From contig JAJTWR010000021.1 of the NCBI GenBank assembly GCA_021613335.1, forward strand, positions 2,996,001 to 3,060,000: a stretch of 64,000 nucleotides of DNA, read 5' to 3'. Within the stretch, counting starts at the first letter, position 1, and the number at the start of each line of letters is the position of its first letter. Made by a program: the position numbers and the translations under genes. This document shows positions 12,700 to 24,279 of the stretch, in pieces. The notes under the pieces were generated by a model that was not told the DNA's origin, did not search any database, and worked only from the letters and a program-made list of their open reading frames with translations. Source of the stretch: Whitmania pigra (taxonomy: Eukaryota > Annelida > Clitellata > Hirudinida > Haemopidae).

Positions 12700-13890
12700 A
12701 AAACCTTTGAAGCTCCTTACGTTTTCGGGAGGGCGGCCGCAATCGGTGATCAACCGGATGTCCCCGTCGGTTTTTTATCTTTCGGGACTCAACACCGCCT
12801 TCGTTGGAGGCATTCGTTGGCCTTCTTATGCTGATCAATGCTGCCTGGACTGCAGCGACTACGAAAGCTCTCAATGGCTTCTTCATGTCGCATGCTATCA
12901 GCTTTGCATCGGAAAACTTTGATTATGCGAGGCTCTCTTTGGCTTTATGTCGATCGCATCCACCCCAGCTGCCTACTGGGGCCATGAAAGCTCTCAGTGG
13001 CTTCATCATACCTTATACTTAATATTTTCAAACTGGGCCTTATAAATACTTTGTAGCGGCAGCCAGAGATAGAAATATTCGGAACTCAACCGCGAGTCTT
13101 ACGGCGATCACGACTTGGACCGCAGTTCAGAGTGCTTGGCGAATCCTCTGTCGGCCCAAGTCTCCCGACAATAACGCGTCTCTCGGCCAATGACTTGACC
13201 ACGTCGTTCGGTGGATCATTTACACCGGAGACCTACGGCTTTCTTCGGTTTTCCTGAAGTGGCCTCTTAAGACTTTCTCTGGCTCCTCATATGCCAGATC
13301 CAGAGTAATGCCACTTCTACGGCTTCAGACATCCTTGCCTTTGTTTTCTCTTGGCTAGACAATCCAATTTTGGAGAGAAAAGCGTAAGTCGACCTGGCGA
13401 CTAAGTCCCTTGCGCCAACCTCGATGGGGAAAAGGTATGTCCGGTATCTTTTCACCTCCAGGTCCATCGACAGATCTGCATATTTATCCGCTTTGAGTGC
13501 GTTGCCTTCCCATAACACCGTCAGCTCCACGAGAATGCATCCATCGTCGGCGACAAGAGCATCTTATACGCTCTCTTGCCACTTTCTACAGGCACCTGGT
13601 GATAGTGCCTCATCCCTTCTAGGTTGGCTGCGAAAATCCAGTTGTTTGTCTCTGCAAGAATGTCTAGCCTACGAGTGGCATCTGTTTTTGCAGAGGTGTG
13701 CAAAGCCCTCGGAAATAAATCCTTTGCTGCTTTACGATCGTGTGCGAGTTTGCTTTGGAGACTGCTGCTTTTGCAGCCTCACACACTTCTCGAAGGACCT
13801 GGTTATATTGCCATGTGTACCGACTGTTGGCAAGGGCATACGTGTAATCGTCGTGCGAGTTGGCTCATAGGGTTGCCTTCCTGCTAATGG
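12700..13890 (-). pseudogene. Retroelement 3' coding remnant
   Basis: The minus strand shows, from high to low coordinates: RYTWRYNQVLREVCEAAKAA (about 13770-13830), an ETNNWIFAANLEGM block, then ELTVLWEGNALKADKYADLS and FPIEVGARDLVARSTYAFLS (13380-13530). These resemble the conserved tail found downstream of reverse transcriptase in many invertebrate retroelements (the R-Y-T-W-R, E-L-T-V and P-V-E-V-G-A-R-G motifs). It is frameshifted. 12700-13030 contains a short internal repeat (AAAGCTCTCA-TGGCTTC at about 12865 and 12988) and may be its 3' non-coding part. Confidence 0.6.
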
Positions 13891-13988
13891 CGGTGAAAGC
13901 AGCAGTCGCTAAGTGTCGTGTTCCCAACCCAGCTCGCCCCGCCAGGAACCGCCTTCGGGTAGGGACGCTATATAAATGGTGGTTCGAT
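13890..13988 (+). mobile_element. SINE copy, GCGCTATATAAAT-tail family
   Basis: GTCGTGTTCCCAACCCAG, then CCGCCTTCGGGTAGGGACGC and TATATAAATGG reproduce the order of motifs in the 28690 copy. It lies just after the minus-strand retroelement remnant and is followed by a separate 37-bp insertion. Confidence 0.5.
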
Positions 13989-14000
13989 TATCCTATCCGA

Positions 14001-14037
14001 TTTGATGCAACGGACTTTAATCAAATAAATAAATAAA
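14001..14037 (+). mobile_element. 37-bp retrotransposon-tail insertion
   Basis: The segment contains ATGCAACGGACTTTAATCAA followed by AAAT repeats and is bounded by a perfect 12-bp duplication TATCCTATCCGA (13989-14000 and 14038-14049). It looks like an extremely 5'-truncated retroposon carrying only the last few dozen bases. Confidence 0.65.
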
Positions 14038-14049
14038 TATCCTATCCGA

Positions 14050-17000
14050 ATACATAAAGCACTCAAAAGATTGGCCAAATACAAATGCAAATTGCTGAGT
14101 ATCTTGTCCAACTCCTGTAAACCACCTGCTCACCCCCAACCAACTAGTTCCATCCACTCAGCCACTCAGAGGACACTTTTACCTTCAACCCCGTTTCCCA
14201 TTCGTTCATGAATTATTACAAGACCGCGTAAAAGCCAATCATTACCGGTGCTGCACTCACAACTCTGACCTACGACTTTAAGTGGGCGGAAGTAGTTGAA
14301 TCGGAAATGACGTCACAAACTGCAGACTCGGAATACCCGAAATGGCAGTCGAGAGCGAGTTGTCCCGGCGTCGATTTTTGGGCAGTTAAAGTTTGTTTTA
14401 TGAGTTCGACAAAGTTTAACGATGTAAATAAGAAATAAATTTAAAGTAATCTCTAATTAGTAGTTTTTAAATTTTATTATTATCATTATTAATATTAATA
14501 TTTAGTTTTGTAAATGATATTGCGTAATAGTTTTTTTTAATTCAAAACCTACCTTGATATGAGGATACCTGCTTTCTAATCTTCTCAGAAAAAGATTTAC
14601 TTCTCATCCCTTATGACTATCTCTAAAACCTCTGAACAGAACATCAACGCTTAAATTTTTTCATAATTAGTGCTCGTTAACGCTTCATGGCGCAAAAAAA
14701 CAACGTCACTGACGCCAGAGACTCGAGTAGGAAGACCTAGGTTATACTAAGATTCCAGCTTCCAGCGCATTTCGACGTCATACAAATTGAATGACATCCC
14801 AAATTGAAACTCCAACCGCAACCTGTGATTTCTGATTGATTTCTTGAACTATTTCAAGAGGTCTATTTTTGTCAGAGGAAAAGATCAAAAGACTGCGTTG
14901 AATTGAAAGACAGAAGAGACTGATGGCGTGTAATTTAGCATCAGGTGAGTTTATTATGCTCGCTGATTAAAGGCACACAGTAGGTACAGACGACATTGTC
15001 ACGCTACAGGTGAACGCTACTATGCGAATGAGCTACTTCTCATCTGTGGGTTGTGCTGGCAGGGGGGGTAAAAGTCAGGAGCAGTATTTGAGAGTTATCA
15101 ATGCCCGCAAAATATTAAAATTTTATAATCATGACCATTTTTTGCTTTTCCGAAATTTCATTCGGCGGTCCTATCTGTGCGCTAAGAATTTCCTGCTACG
15201 AATTTGATAACTAAATCTTGCTTATTTAAGGATTGCAGTCGAATTGCCGTAAAGAGTTAGAATATTTTCATAATCGCATCGGCGCTATCGATTTATGCGC
15301 TCGAATGGCGCTAACCGGTTGGAGTTGTGCTGCATAAATTTCTCATAATCGCTACTTTATTCTTCATTATCGTTCTCGTTGTTTTTATTTATGAACGTTT
15401 CGGCAGACGATGTCGGCCATTTTTAAAGATTGCGAAAAATTTCTAAAATGTTTTTCAGAAAGTAATAATAACGGATTTATTTGTTATTTAATATTAAACA
15501 GTAAAAATCGATTTTAAAAATTGTCCTTTTTGAAATATCATTTTATTTACTATAATCATTGATATTTAATTAACATTTTTTGCCTCTTGCATCTGTTTTG
15601 GATGTTTAAGCACTATAATCAGCCTTCCATTTTGTAGCGCTGCTTCCCAAGGAAATCCCTGGAGATGCACGTTGTGTCTTGAATACAATTCAAAGTGCTT
15701 TTGCGAAATGGCTCCTAAGAATAGCTTTTTAAAAAGATATTGAGGGATCTTTTGCTTTTTTTGTTGTTTTAAATCATCAAATAAATATTTTCATAAATTC
15801 AAATAATAATAATAATAATAATAAAAATAAAAATAAATCAATTTTTAATTCTGTCACGAAATGAAAGATTTCTACAAAGTTCATTTAGTTCATTTTTCCC
15901 CAAACAAAATGCAACTCTTGCAACCAATGATGAAGGAGAACAATGCTGATTGGTTGGGTGATTGTGGCTAATGAAACCATGTGTTTTATGAATGGCAATG
16001 AATAAAAATATGTAGAACCAAAAATTATATATAAAAAAAGATGAGTTTAATGGGTAAAAATGTAAAATGACAAAAAATGGTTTAGTGGGTAAAAAGTAAA
16101 TAGTTATGAATATGCATATTTAAGCTAGGACCATATTTGATATGCAAATTTGCATGGGCTGATAAACTTGTTTTATCGTATGACGAAAAGGCAACGCAAA
16201 AGAAGTGGCTGGAAAATTTGTCAATTTTAGGAATGGTTTTGTTTTAGATTAAAATATTTTTATTTGTTTTTGTTTTTGTGGCGAAAGAAAATTTAAACCT
16301 TGCAAAATTGAATTTATGACTTGATGTCGAGGATTGTAATTTTAATAATCATAAAATTATTTTAATTATTAATTAATAATGTAATTATCTTTATAACATT
16401 GTTTTTAATTTTATGAAATTATGTTATAAATATAATTTTGGAAATATTTGTTTTAGCTTTTTAAATGTCTAATATTGTCATTGTTGTTGTTACTATATTA
16501 TATTATTTCTACTAATTCTTCTTATTATTATTTAATTGTTTATATGTGATTAATTATATTTTTAAAATTAATTTATTTCCGCTACATTCTTAAGTTCTCT
16601 CAGTAGATCGACGAAAGGAAGCGTTGTGTGCATTTGTATGCTCCCGTGTGAGCCCATATATCTGTCAGTCTGCGGTCTTGTCCGTGTCATTAATATTTGT
16701 AAAACAATGTTAAATGCTCAATTTCAAATACCTAGGTACATTTTTTTTCTAGAAATATCACTTATACAATTGCTTTATTATTACTAGTTTGATGTTAATG
16801 TTAACTAAAAAATATCATTAGCATTTAATTATTATTAATATTTGCTTGATAATATCACTTGATTACATATTAAATACTTTTAATTAACGAAATGCAATTG
16901 CATTAAGAGCTCTGAAACATGCCACCCACACGGCGATGCATCTAAATGTAGATTCTCCAAAGGTCATAACCTTTTAGGGACATGTGGGCAGCTACGTCCA

Positions 17001-18500
17001 GTTAGCAGATCTTCGGATTGGTCATATTCGTCAACGTCACTTTAGATTTTTGTTAATTAATCATTTTTTTTTAGGCGAAAATATTTTTTAGTTTAATTTT
17101 GCTTCACAGTTATTTGATTTTACTCTCAGTAATGAAAATTTAATGGCGAAGCTTGGAGGCGACCACGGGAATCGGGATTTTAGTAGGAAAATAAAGTTCA
17201 ATTAGCGCAAGATCCACGCTACTTTTCCTATCAAAATGCAGAAATGTTTGACGACAAGTCTGCCTAATAAATTAGATGCTGAGGTGCGTCAACAGAGACG
17301 GAAGTGGCTCGTGTGATCCTGGTGCGATGAATGCCAACGCTAGCGTGAGACTAATCAGGTTGACCATTATCATCACGATGTTTTCAAAAGTCACTATGGC
17401 AACAAATATATCATCATTACCATCATCATCGTCATCGTTATCGTCACCGTCATCGTCATTACCATCATCGTAAACAACGAACGAACACTGAGACGGTATT
17501 GAAGCACCACAGTATTACAATGGGAAAGCTCCATTTTCGTCTCTGCTCTATCATCGCTCGTCGGCCATAGACACGACAGCTCCATTGAACGTAGAACAAA
17601 GACACTACCATGGTTTCGCTCCCACCTAACAGGTCATTGATTGATTCACGTTAGGAGTTCGTCCAGGTAACTCACCCAGGTGGCACACCTGAATTGGATC
17701 TTGAGTCTTTCTCTTGCACACCTGTTGCACTCAGACACACGAGGAATTAGCTTGAATTTTGTTTGTTTTTTTGTTTAAAAATTATTTCCTTAAAAATAGT
17801 TGAAGATAAATCAACAAGTAATCAATTAATTTTGTGATATAAAATTTTCTTAATTTTTTAAAATTATTACAGTAATTATTATTCAATTTTAACCAGATTA
17901 GTTGCAATCGTAAAATCTCTTGTACAATGAAAAGAACAATTTGTTATTGTGACGACAGCATAATTAGTCATCGTTATCCTATGTTTAAATATTTAAAAGC
18001 CAATTTAATCCGAATCGAATTTAAACGTCCTATTTATTCGATATCATTTGATAAAGCGTTGATAATTTGCTGCGAAATCCAATAAGACGCCCTGTCGAGG
18101 TGAAGAGAACGATTGAGTGAACAATGGATGAGGATTGACTGCAACTTAATGGCTGGATCGATGATTGGATAGATTAGATGAATGGATGGGTGAATGAATT
18201 GATGGATGAATGGGTGGATAGATCGACCGATGGACCAATGGATGGATGGATGGATGGATGGGGGGGGGTGGATAAACGTATGGTTGATGATGAATTTTAA
18301 TGAGTAACATTTCAACCGGAAGTGCTTCTGTATTAGTCATCATCATCACGGACTACATCAATAAAGGCCAATCGCAACTAACATCATCATCACCATCACC
18401 ACCGCCAACATCTATAAAGCATGGATCTCCAAAGCACAGCCTGTGGGTCGGACCCGGTCCCCTAAGGTCTCTATGGGGATACGTAGGAGGAAGAATTAAA
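14050..18500. other. Intergenic stretch without recognisable genes
   Basis: AT-rich sequence. A (CAT)n run at 17412-17470 and GGATG repeats at 18160-18265 are the only structures I can support. Short open frames here show no domain or codon pattern. Confidence 0.5.
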
Positions 18501-18511
18501 ACAACGCAAGC

Positions 18512-19080
18512 TTGCGCAAAACGAAGCCAAATCTGCCAAGTAATATGTGCCAAAACTACAAGGTTTATGATAACTTTAATACCGCTAAATTCTGGCATGC
18601 ACAAATGCACATTACCAAAAGTTCCCGGAAGTTCCAGTTTTCCGCTCTCGATGCATGTTTATCAAAAATAAGAACCTTCGAAAATCCATTTGACTCTAAG
18701 ATTTGCATCGAAGACTTGAAGTTAAAGATTTGCAACCCCATGACAAATTTGAAGGACAAATTTAAAGAAGGAAATTTTATCGAATTCTACGAATGTCTTT
18801 CATCTGACCAATATGTTTACTTAAAACAATCCGTGAATTTACTTCAGCCTTTGGTAATTATGATGTTATTACTACGTAATTTTGTGAGAAGATTTTTTCA
18901 ATGATGAAGTACGAGAAATCCTACTGCAGACAACAAATGCCTGATGAACATTTTAATGTCCTACTTAAGATTGGAACCATTCACTTTGAGCCGCAGTTGC
19001 ATAGAAATATGTCAGAAAGCCATTTCATGTTTCTGACACCGATCAGTACTAACGAAAAACCATGTTACTCATTATTGATA
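18512..19080 (+). pseudogene. hAT transposase C-terminal remnant
   Basis: The open frame 18512-18904 and the following 18901-19086 together resemble the end of hAT transposases of the FAM200/GTF2IRD2-like type. The landmarks are LKLKICNPMTNLKDKFKEGN, then IEFYECL, the place where the dimerisation region begins, and in the next frame MKYEKSYCRQQMPDEHFNVL (compare the family's K-S-x-Y-R...L-T-D-x-H-L). One frameshift near 18840-18900 replaces the G-S-T-Y-x-C-E-x-x-F-S core. Confidence 0.55.
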
Positions 19081-19089
19081 ATCTGATTG

Positions 19090-20270
19090 CAATTCTGCAT
19101 CAGACATGATTAGCCTGTTTACAATTATTCATTAGTTGTCTTTTTGAAAATTGAATTTGCATCACAGCTCCGCGGTGAAGAAAATAGCTTTTCTTAATTC
19201 ACCATAATTTAGTAAATTTAATTTCTTTTACCGCCGAGACTTCAGAAGTTAGTAATGCGTCACTCGGCTAAAAAAAAACTTCGAAGACCCCTGTCAATAA
19301 AGTAATCGTTGAAAGTTGAACTAAACTTAATCATGAATGAATCCAAATACATTCTCAAGGGGCCTTCGAAAGCAGAAGCAGGTCTCAGAAGACCCGGCCG
19401 ATGGCCCTGGATGCGCTACGGACGACTATAAAACTTCGGAGCGCCTAAGCGTCATGAATTATGATGGGCAAATGATGTTTTATTGCTGCCGAGGGCCTAC
19501 TTCGCTGCCCTCCTTTGCCCCGTTTTTTTCATCTCACGTTCTCTGGCTTCCTCCTTTGTTTCTTCCCTTTCATCATCCATTCTTTCGATGCACGCGTCAA
19601 GCACGAGCTAAGCTAGTTTGTGTTTACCAAGAGTGTAACACTCAAGGAACACTCGTGGTTTTGTTTAGAGTTCGGATTTTCTGAGTTAAAAGGGTTGGGG
19701 AGATATTGAGAAAATATTGGAGATATCGGGAGGCATTTAGCGCTTTCATGAGGTGCGCAATCCATCAGCAGTGCTTCCCTCTTTTCAGCCTTTCAGTTTT
19801 TATGAAAAATATCGAGATGAGATGAGGAAATAGAGTAAATAATGGACTCCAAAAGGATGCCAATAAATTCTCAACCTCATCGATCAGTTTTAGACTTCTT
19901 TTCAACCCCTTAACCCTGCAACCCTGCCCTCAATATCCCCATTGGTCCACTACCAACGTTTAAATCAAAATCTACCTAAGCGCTAGGGACTCTGAAAATA
20001 CGAAGTGGTAATAGATCTCTCACTCAGAAGTTAAACGACTGGATTTTTTGGAAAATTATTTGACTATAAAATTAATTATAAAAGAAATAACGTTACATTA
20101 TTTATTTATAATTAATATTTATTTAATTACTAATTAATTATGTAATTTTAAGAAAATCAAAATTATATTATAAATAATGGTGATTATTGAGCAAATTAAA
20201 ACAAAAAAACATAAAAATATTTGAGCAATAAGAGGAAAATGTTATTTATAAACTAGATCATCACATGTTC
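19090..20270. other. Intergenic stretch without recognisable genes
   Basis: A 115-codon open frame at 19337-19684 has no recognisable motif and low-information composition; I do not call it a gene. Confidence 0.45.
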
Positions 20271-20274
20271 TTCG

Positions 20275-20445
20275 TCTTTTCGTAATTATAGATCAACTTT
20301 TGATAAATCTGTCACTGGTTCTCGTAACATTGTTTGCATGGGACCCCAGGTTTACTCTACTGTTCCACGTAATATCATCAATCTTTCTAATTTTTGTGCT
20401 TTTAAAAAATCACTAAAACATTTTATTATTAACTCTAAATAACCA
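20275..20445 (+). pseudogene. Short LINE RT C-terminus remnant
   Basis: The frame beginning RSTFDKSVTGSRNIVCMGPQ continues with VYSTVPRNIINLSNFCAFKK and ends at a stop after SLKHFIINSK. This is the usual end of a non-LTR reverse transcriptase (G-P-x-x-W/Y-N-S-x-P-x-x-I...F-K-x-x-L-K). Nothing upstream extends it. Confidence 0.55.
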
Positions 20446-21049
20446 TGTATTTTTTACTCAATATTAATTAGTAATTCTTATATTATTGGGACATTGAAAC
20501 GCAACTACGTTCATCAATGGCAATAGGACGTCTGTTAGCAGGAGTTTTTTTCCCTTATGACGTTCCTTTTTTTCCGTTTTAGTTCCTTACAACTTGCACT
20601 TGTTTTTGTGTTTCAAAAAATAAACGGGAAAAAAAGGAAGAGGAGCCTCCAAATCTTCAAAATGATAGAATTTTAGACCGGAATACGAAATCTCTTAATC
20701 ATAATCTAAAATTCCAAGACTATTAATAACAAAAGCCATCAAAAGCACGCCGGAAATCGAATCCAAAAAAGAACAAAAAGCGAAAGCGAAACAAGAAAAG
20801 GCAGACACAAAATTACCAGCGGCGGAAATAAGAACGAATAGCAGGACAAAAGAACTAATCTCATTAAGAGTTTCTGAGCCACTTTCGATTGCTGAGTCAA
20901 TTTTGGGTGCGTTTTTTGTAGACTGTCCAATTTTATGGGTTAGGGTTAAGATGGGATTAGTGCTAGAGTCAGGATTGGGATAAAGATCTTAAAGTTTTAT
21001 AAAAGTATATTTTTTAAGTTATTTAATAGTAATAATAAAATCAACTCCT

Positions 21050-22140
21050 GTAAGCAAAATGGTGATGGAAAAAAGCTCAAAAGAAACCTCAGCATAGCCT
21101 GGATAGATTACAAGAAAGCTTTTGACAGTGATCCTCATTCTCTTATGAACTTATTGTCATCACTGCTGTTCTGTACGGCCCTCATGTCTCTCTCAGATAT
21201 CTTCAACCAAAGCAAAAATGGTTGCAATCTAAACAAGACAATAAAATAAATCACTACCTGTACATGGATGACCTCAAACTGTTTGCAGCAAACAATGACA
21301 AACTGCAGCAAGACATCTCATTGGTTGAGAGATTCACAAGAAACATAAGCATGGAATTTGGACCGGATAAATTTGCCATAACAGAAATAAAGAGTGGAAA
21401 AGTGGTTAAAAGTAGGCATGAAACTCCAAAATGCAACTGAGATAAGAATCCTAGATACTAATGAGGTGTACAAGTATCTAGGAATGGATGATTGAAAGTC
21501 ACGGAACCAAACATCTGCAAATGAAACATAAAGTAAAAAAAGATGACTGAGGCAGACTCTTGGAACACAGATGAGTTCTAAAACCAAATTAACAATAAAC
21601 AGCCTAGCAATCCCGGTCAAGATGTAAAGCTTTGGAGTTCTGGACTACTACGGCCCAAAATCCAGAAGATAGTCAAAAAAACCAGGAGCATCTTGACCAT
21701 GGGAGTAGTCCATCACCCCAGAGCTGATATTGATGCACTTGTATGTCAAACGACGGAACGGGGGAAGATTTCTTCTTGAAATTGAGGCAATTTATAATCA
21801 GACCATGGTTGGATTAGCAGATTACCTCGAAAAAGAATACTGCAACCTCATGAAAGTCGTCAAAATGACTGCTGTAAATATAAGCATTCTATCATGAAAC
21901 ATGGCGACAAAGTCCAAACCAGATAACTGATGACAGAAGCCATCCCAGGAAAAAACACAAGTAAAGAGCTAAAAAAAAATTGAACAAATAAAATCAAAAC
22001 AGTCAGTATTATCGAGCGTTTGACAAGCCTGGAATCGACATGGAGGATGCAATAATGTAGTTGAGAAGCTCCGGTTAAAAGGGAGAGACAGAGAACTTCA
22101 TAATTGCTGCGCAAGACCAAGCTCTCGAGCGATGCCACCT
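21050..22140 (+). pseudogene. Non-LTR reverse transcriptase remnant (YMDD)
   Basis: RT motif A is visible as NLSIAWIDYKKAFDS (about 21088-21132) and motif C as HYLYMDDLKLFAANNDKLQQ (21255-21310). These are followed by the post-catalytic I-S-M-E-F-G-P-D-K block and VYKYLGM in a shifted frame, then about 600 bases of further frameshifted coding-like sequence. The style resembles R4/Dong-type site-specific LINEs. Multiple stops show it is dead. Confidence 0.7.
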
Positions 22141-22144
22141 AAAG

Positions 22145-22712
22145 AACGTCCTCAAACTGCCAGTGGACAGATCTTGCCGAAAGTACCACAAGACCGAGGA
22201 ACATGTGAGTCGCGCTCATGGGAACAGCGCACATTCTCCGAAAAGTGCTTGGATGAACTTCTATGAACTTTTGATAAGCTCTGAAGACATCTCCTACCAG
22301 TAGTGAAGCTGAAAAGTACAAACTAATAATAACAATAATAATAATAAAAATAAAATAATTATAATAATAACTTAAGTAATTGTTAATTATAATAGTAATT
22401 ATAATAGTTATTATTAGTAGTATTTAAAAATTATGATTTGGTTAAATAGTAATTATGACATTCCGGATTCCGACCATGCCGGAAATAGATAAATTACAAT
22501 AATTATGCTTGAAAAAAGGATTGCTCAAGGCTGGATTTGGAACTCAGGGTCTTCAGATGAAGAGGTCCGAAGAAGAATCGTATTCAAATGTAAAATGTTG
22601 CTAATTACGAAAATATTCTCTTTGGAATTTGAATTCATGAAAACCATTAATCATGATAATGCAGGACATTTTTGTTGCATCATTATTAATAATCTCGCTG
22701 GGGTTAGTTCAG

Positions 22713-22799
<87 letters not shown>

Positions 22800-22887
22800 T
22801 AATAATAATAATTCAAATTTCATATTGATGATGACGGCATTAAAGATACTCTCCAATCCAGGTATATGACGATGACTTGATTCAGCG
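22145..22887. other. Upstream region of the PLC gene
   Basis: AT-rich, with small AAT runs and the large microsatellite at 22713. The promoter of the PLC gene may lie here or further upstream if non-coding 5' exons exist; no core promoter element was convincing. Confidence 0.35.
22713..22812. repeat. AAT microsatellite upstream of PLC start codon
   Basis: (AAT)n of about 100 bases ending 75 bases before the chosen ATG at 22888, therefore in the 5' UTR or promoter of the giant PLC gene. Confidence 0.95.
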
Positions 22888-24279
22888 ATGCAGGCATCGA
22901 GCACAGAGTCCGAACTTCTCGAAAAGGCCATCCTCAATGATGACCCTACTGCCACCAAGGCCATAGTCACTGCCCATCTGCAAAAATTTCGACTCGCACC
23001 TGGTCGATGCAACAACCGCAACAGGCAGCAACTTGGCGGACTCTGCACGTTGAGTTCTGTCGCTAGTCGAAGCGCCGACTGCGTCAACTACTATTATAAC
23101 AGGCTTCGCAGCCACTCGAGCGCTTCAATAGGTCTTGGCGCTGGCAGTCGTCGGCCTTCTTACCTCTATAATAGCCAAGGAGGTGTCGGCCGCCCGGGTC
23201 AACTGAATCCACATGATCTTCCAGGTGGAAGGAAGCTGTCCCACTCTCATCCATTGCAGTCATGTTCTTCAAGCTCTGCGGTGGACCCCGGACCATCTAT
23301 ATACGGCCCCACCCTAACTGTTTATGGCCAGAGTGGCGTCAGGAGTCTGCCCGATACGAGGCGAGGCAGCGTCAACACGACCGACGGGAATAGCCAACCA
23401 GGTGGAGCTATAGAAAACCTTCCGGTGATATTTAAGAATGCTCTGCACGTGGCCATTCAGAATTCTTCAACCGAAGCCCTCAGCGTCATGCTTGCCGCGG
23501 GTCTCGATCCCAATGCTCCCGGTTGTTACGACCCTTGCTCTGCCGTCGCAGGGGTCTTCGGAGCTAGGGCTAGTTTGGATTATCCGGATTGCGTTTTGCC
23601 TTTAGCCCTTCTAACGGTCGGTTGTTGTCCTTCGATATCCGAGGATGCCAACAGTGACCAAATACCCCCCGTGGCCTCGAGATCGAGGCGCAGCAGCTCT
23701 ATATTTGCCAGGCTACTGACGACCGACAACAGGTCTTATTCGGCGGCAAATTCTCGACGTCAGTCGATCATCTCGACAGCTTCAACGACGCCGTTCGGCA
23801 TGCAGAATCAAAACGCTTCGAGGAGCGCAGGAGGCTTCTCGCAAAGTGCACGTCGATCATCCTCTCAAATGACAAGCGACGTGGACGCCAAACTTCTCAA
23901 ATCCGATTTTCTAACAGATCCGGCTTCATACCAGGATCCTGTCAACACTTATACTATCGAGCGACTGTACGACCTGCCACCGATATACCTGGCGGTGGCT
24001 CTCAAGAACAAAATGGCCGTACGCATTTTGCTTCGCCACGGGGCAGATCCACGAGCCCTCGATCCCTACACCGGCTTCTCGCCTCTCCATCTGACAGTTT
24101 CTGAGAGATTCGCAAGCGAAGATTGTGCCAATCTTTTGACGGACTTCGGAGCAAAAGTGATCAAGGTTACCAATTGGCAAAAGTCCGACCCTCAGTCCTC
24201 TCCGACCAGTCAAGAGAGAAGCAATGTCCTCGTGCAGCGACAGAAGCGACTCTTGAACACCAAAATTTCTTCCCTGTTG
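22888..24279 (+). CDS. Exon 1: ankyrin-repeat N-terminus
   Basis: First coding exon of the giant PLC gene, residues 1-464. Ankyrin-like units are visible at about residues 184-215 ([20 protein letters not shown]), 365-395 ([20 protein letters not shown]) and 397-425 ([11 protein letters not shown]...LLTDFGAKV). The last two are adjacent and show the canonical G-A-D-P and PLHL signatures. Between units 1 and 2 is a Ser/Arg-rich insert with several R-R-x-S motifs (TRRGS, SRRQS, ARRSS), which fit basophilic kinase sites. A leading segment [20 protein letters not shown] looks like a capping helix pair. The donor GTATGT follows codon 464 in phase 0; the next exon begins at 25361 after a TTCCAGAG acceptor. 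Ankyrin repeats are protein-binding scaffolds. What this set binds cannot be read from the sequence. Confidence 0.8.

Noticed and set aside
13424..13870. 148-codon plus-strand open frame
   Set aside because: Antisense to the retroelement remnant, whose minus-strand motifs are recognisable.
18034..18349. Frames with repeated H-P-S-I-H-P
   Set aside because: Translation of GGATG-type repeats on the opposite strand.
19337..19684. 115-codon open frame starting near an A-rich leader
   Set aside because: No motif, no splice-supported extension and composition like the surroundings.
22505..22828. Open frame ending in a long Asn run
   Set aside because: The Asn run is the AAT microsatellite read in one frame; the rest has no domain, and it is out of phase with the PLC exon that follows.
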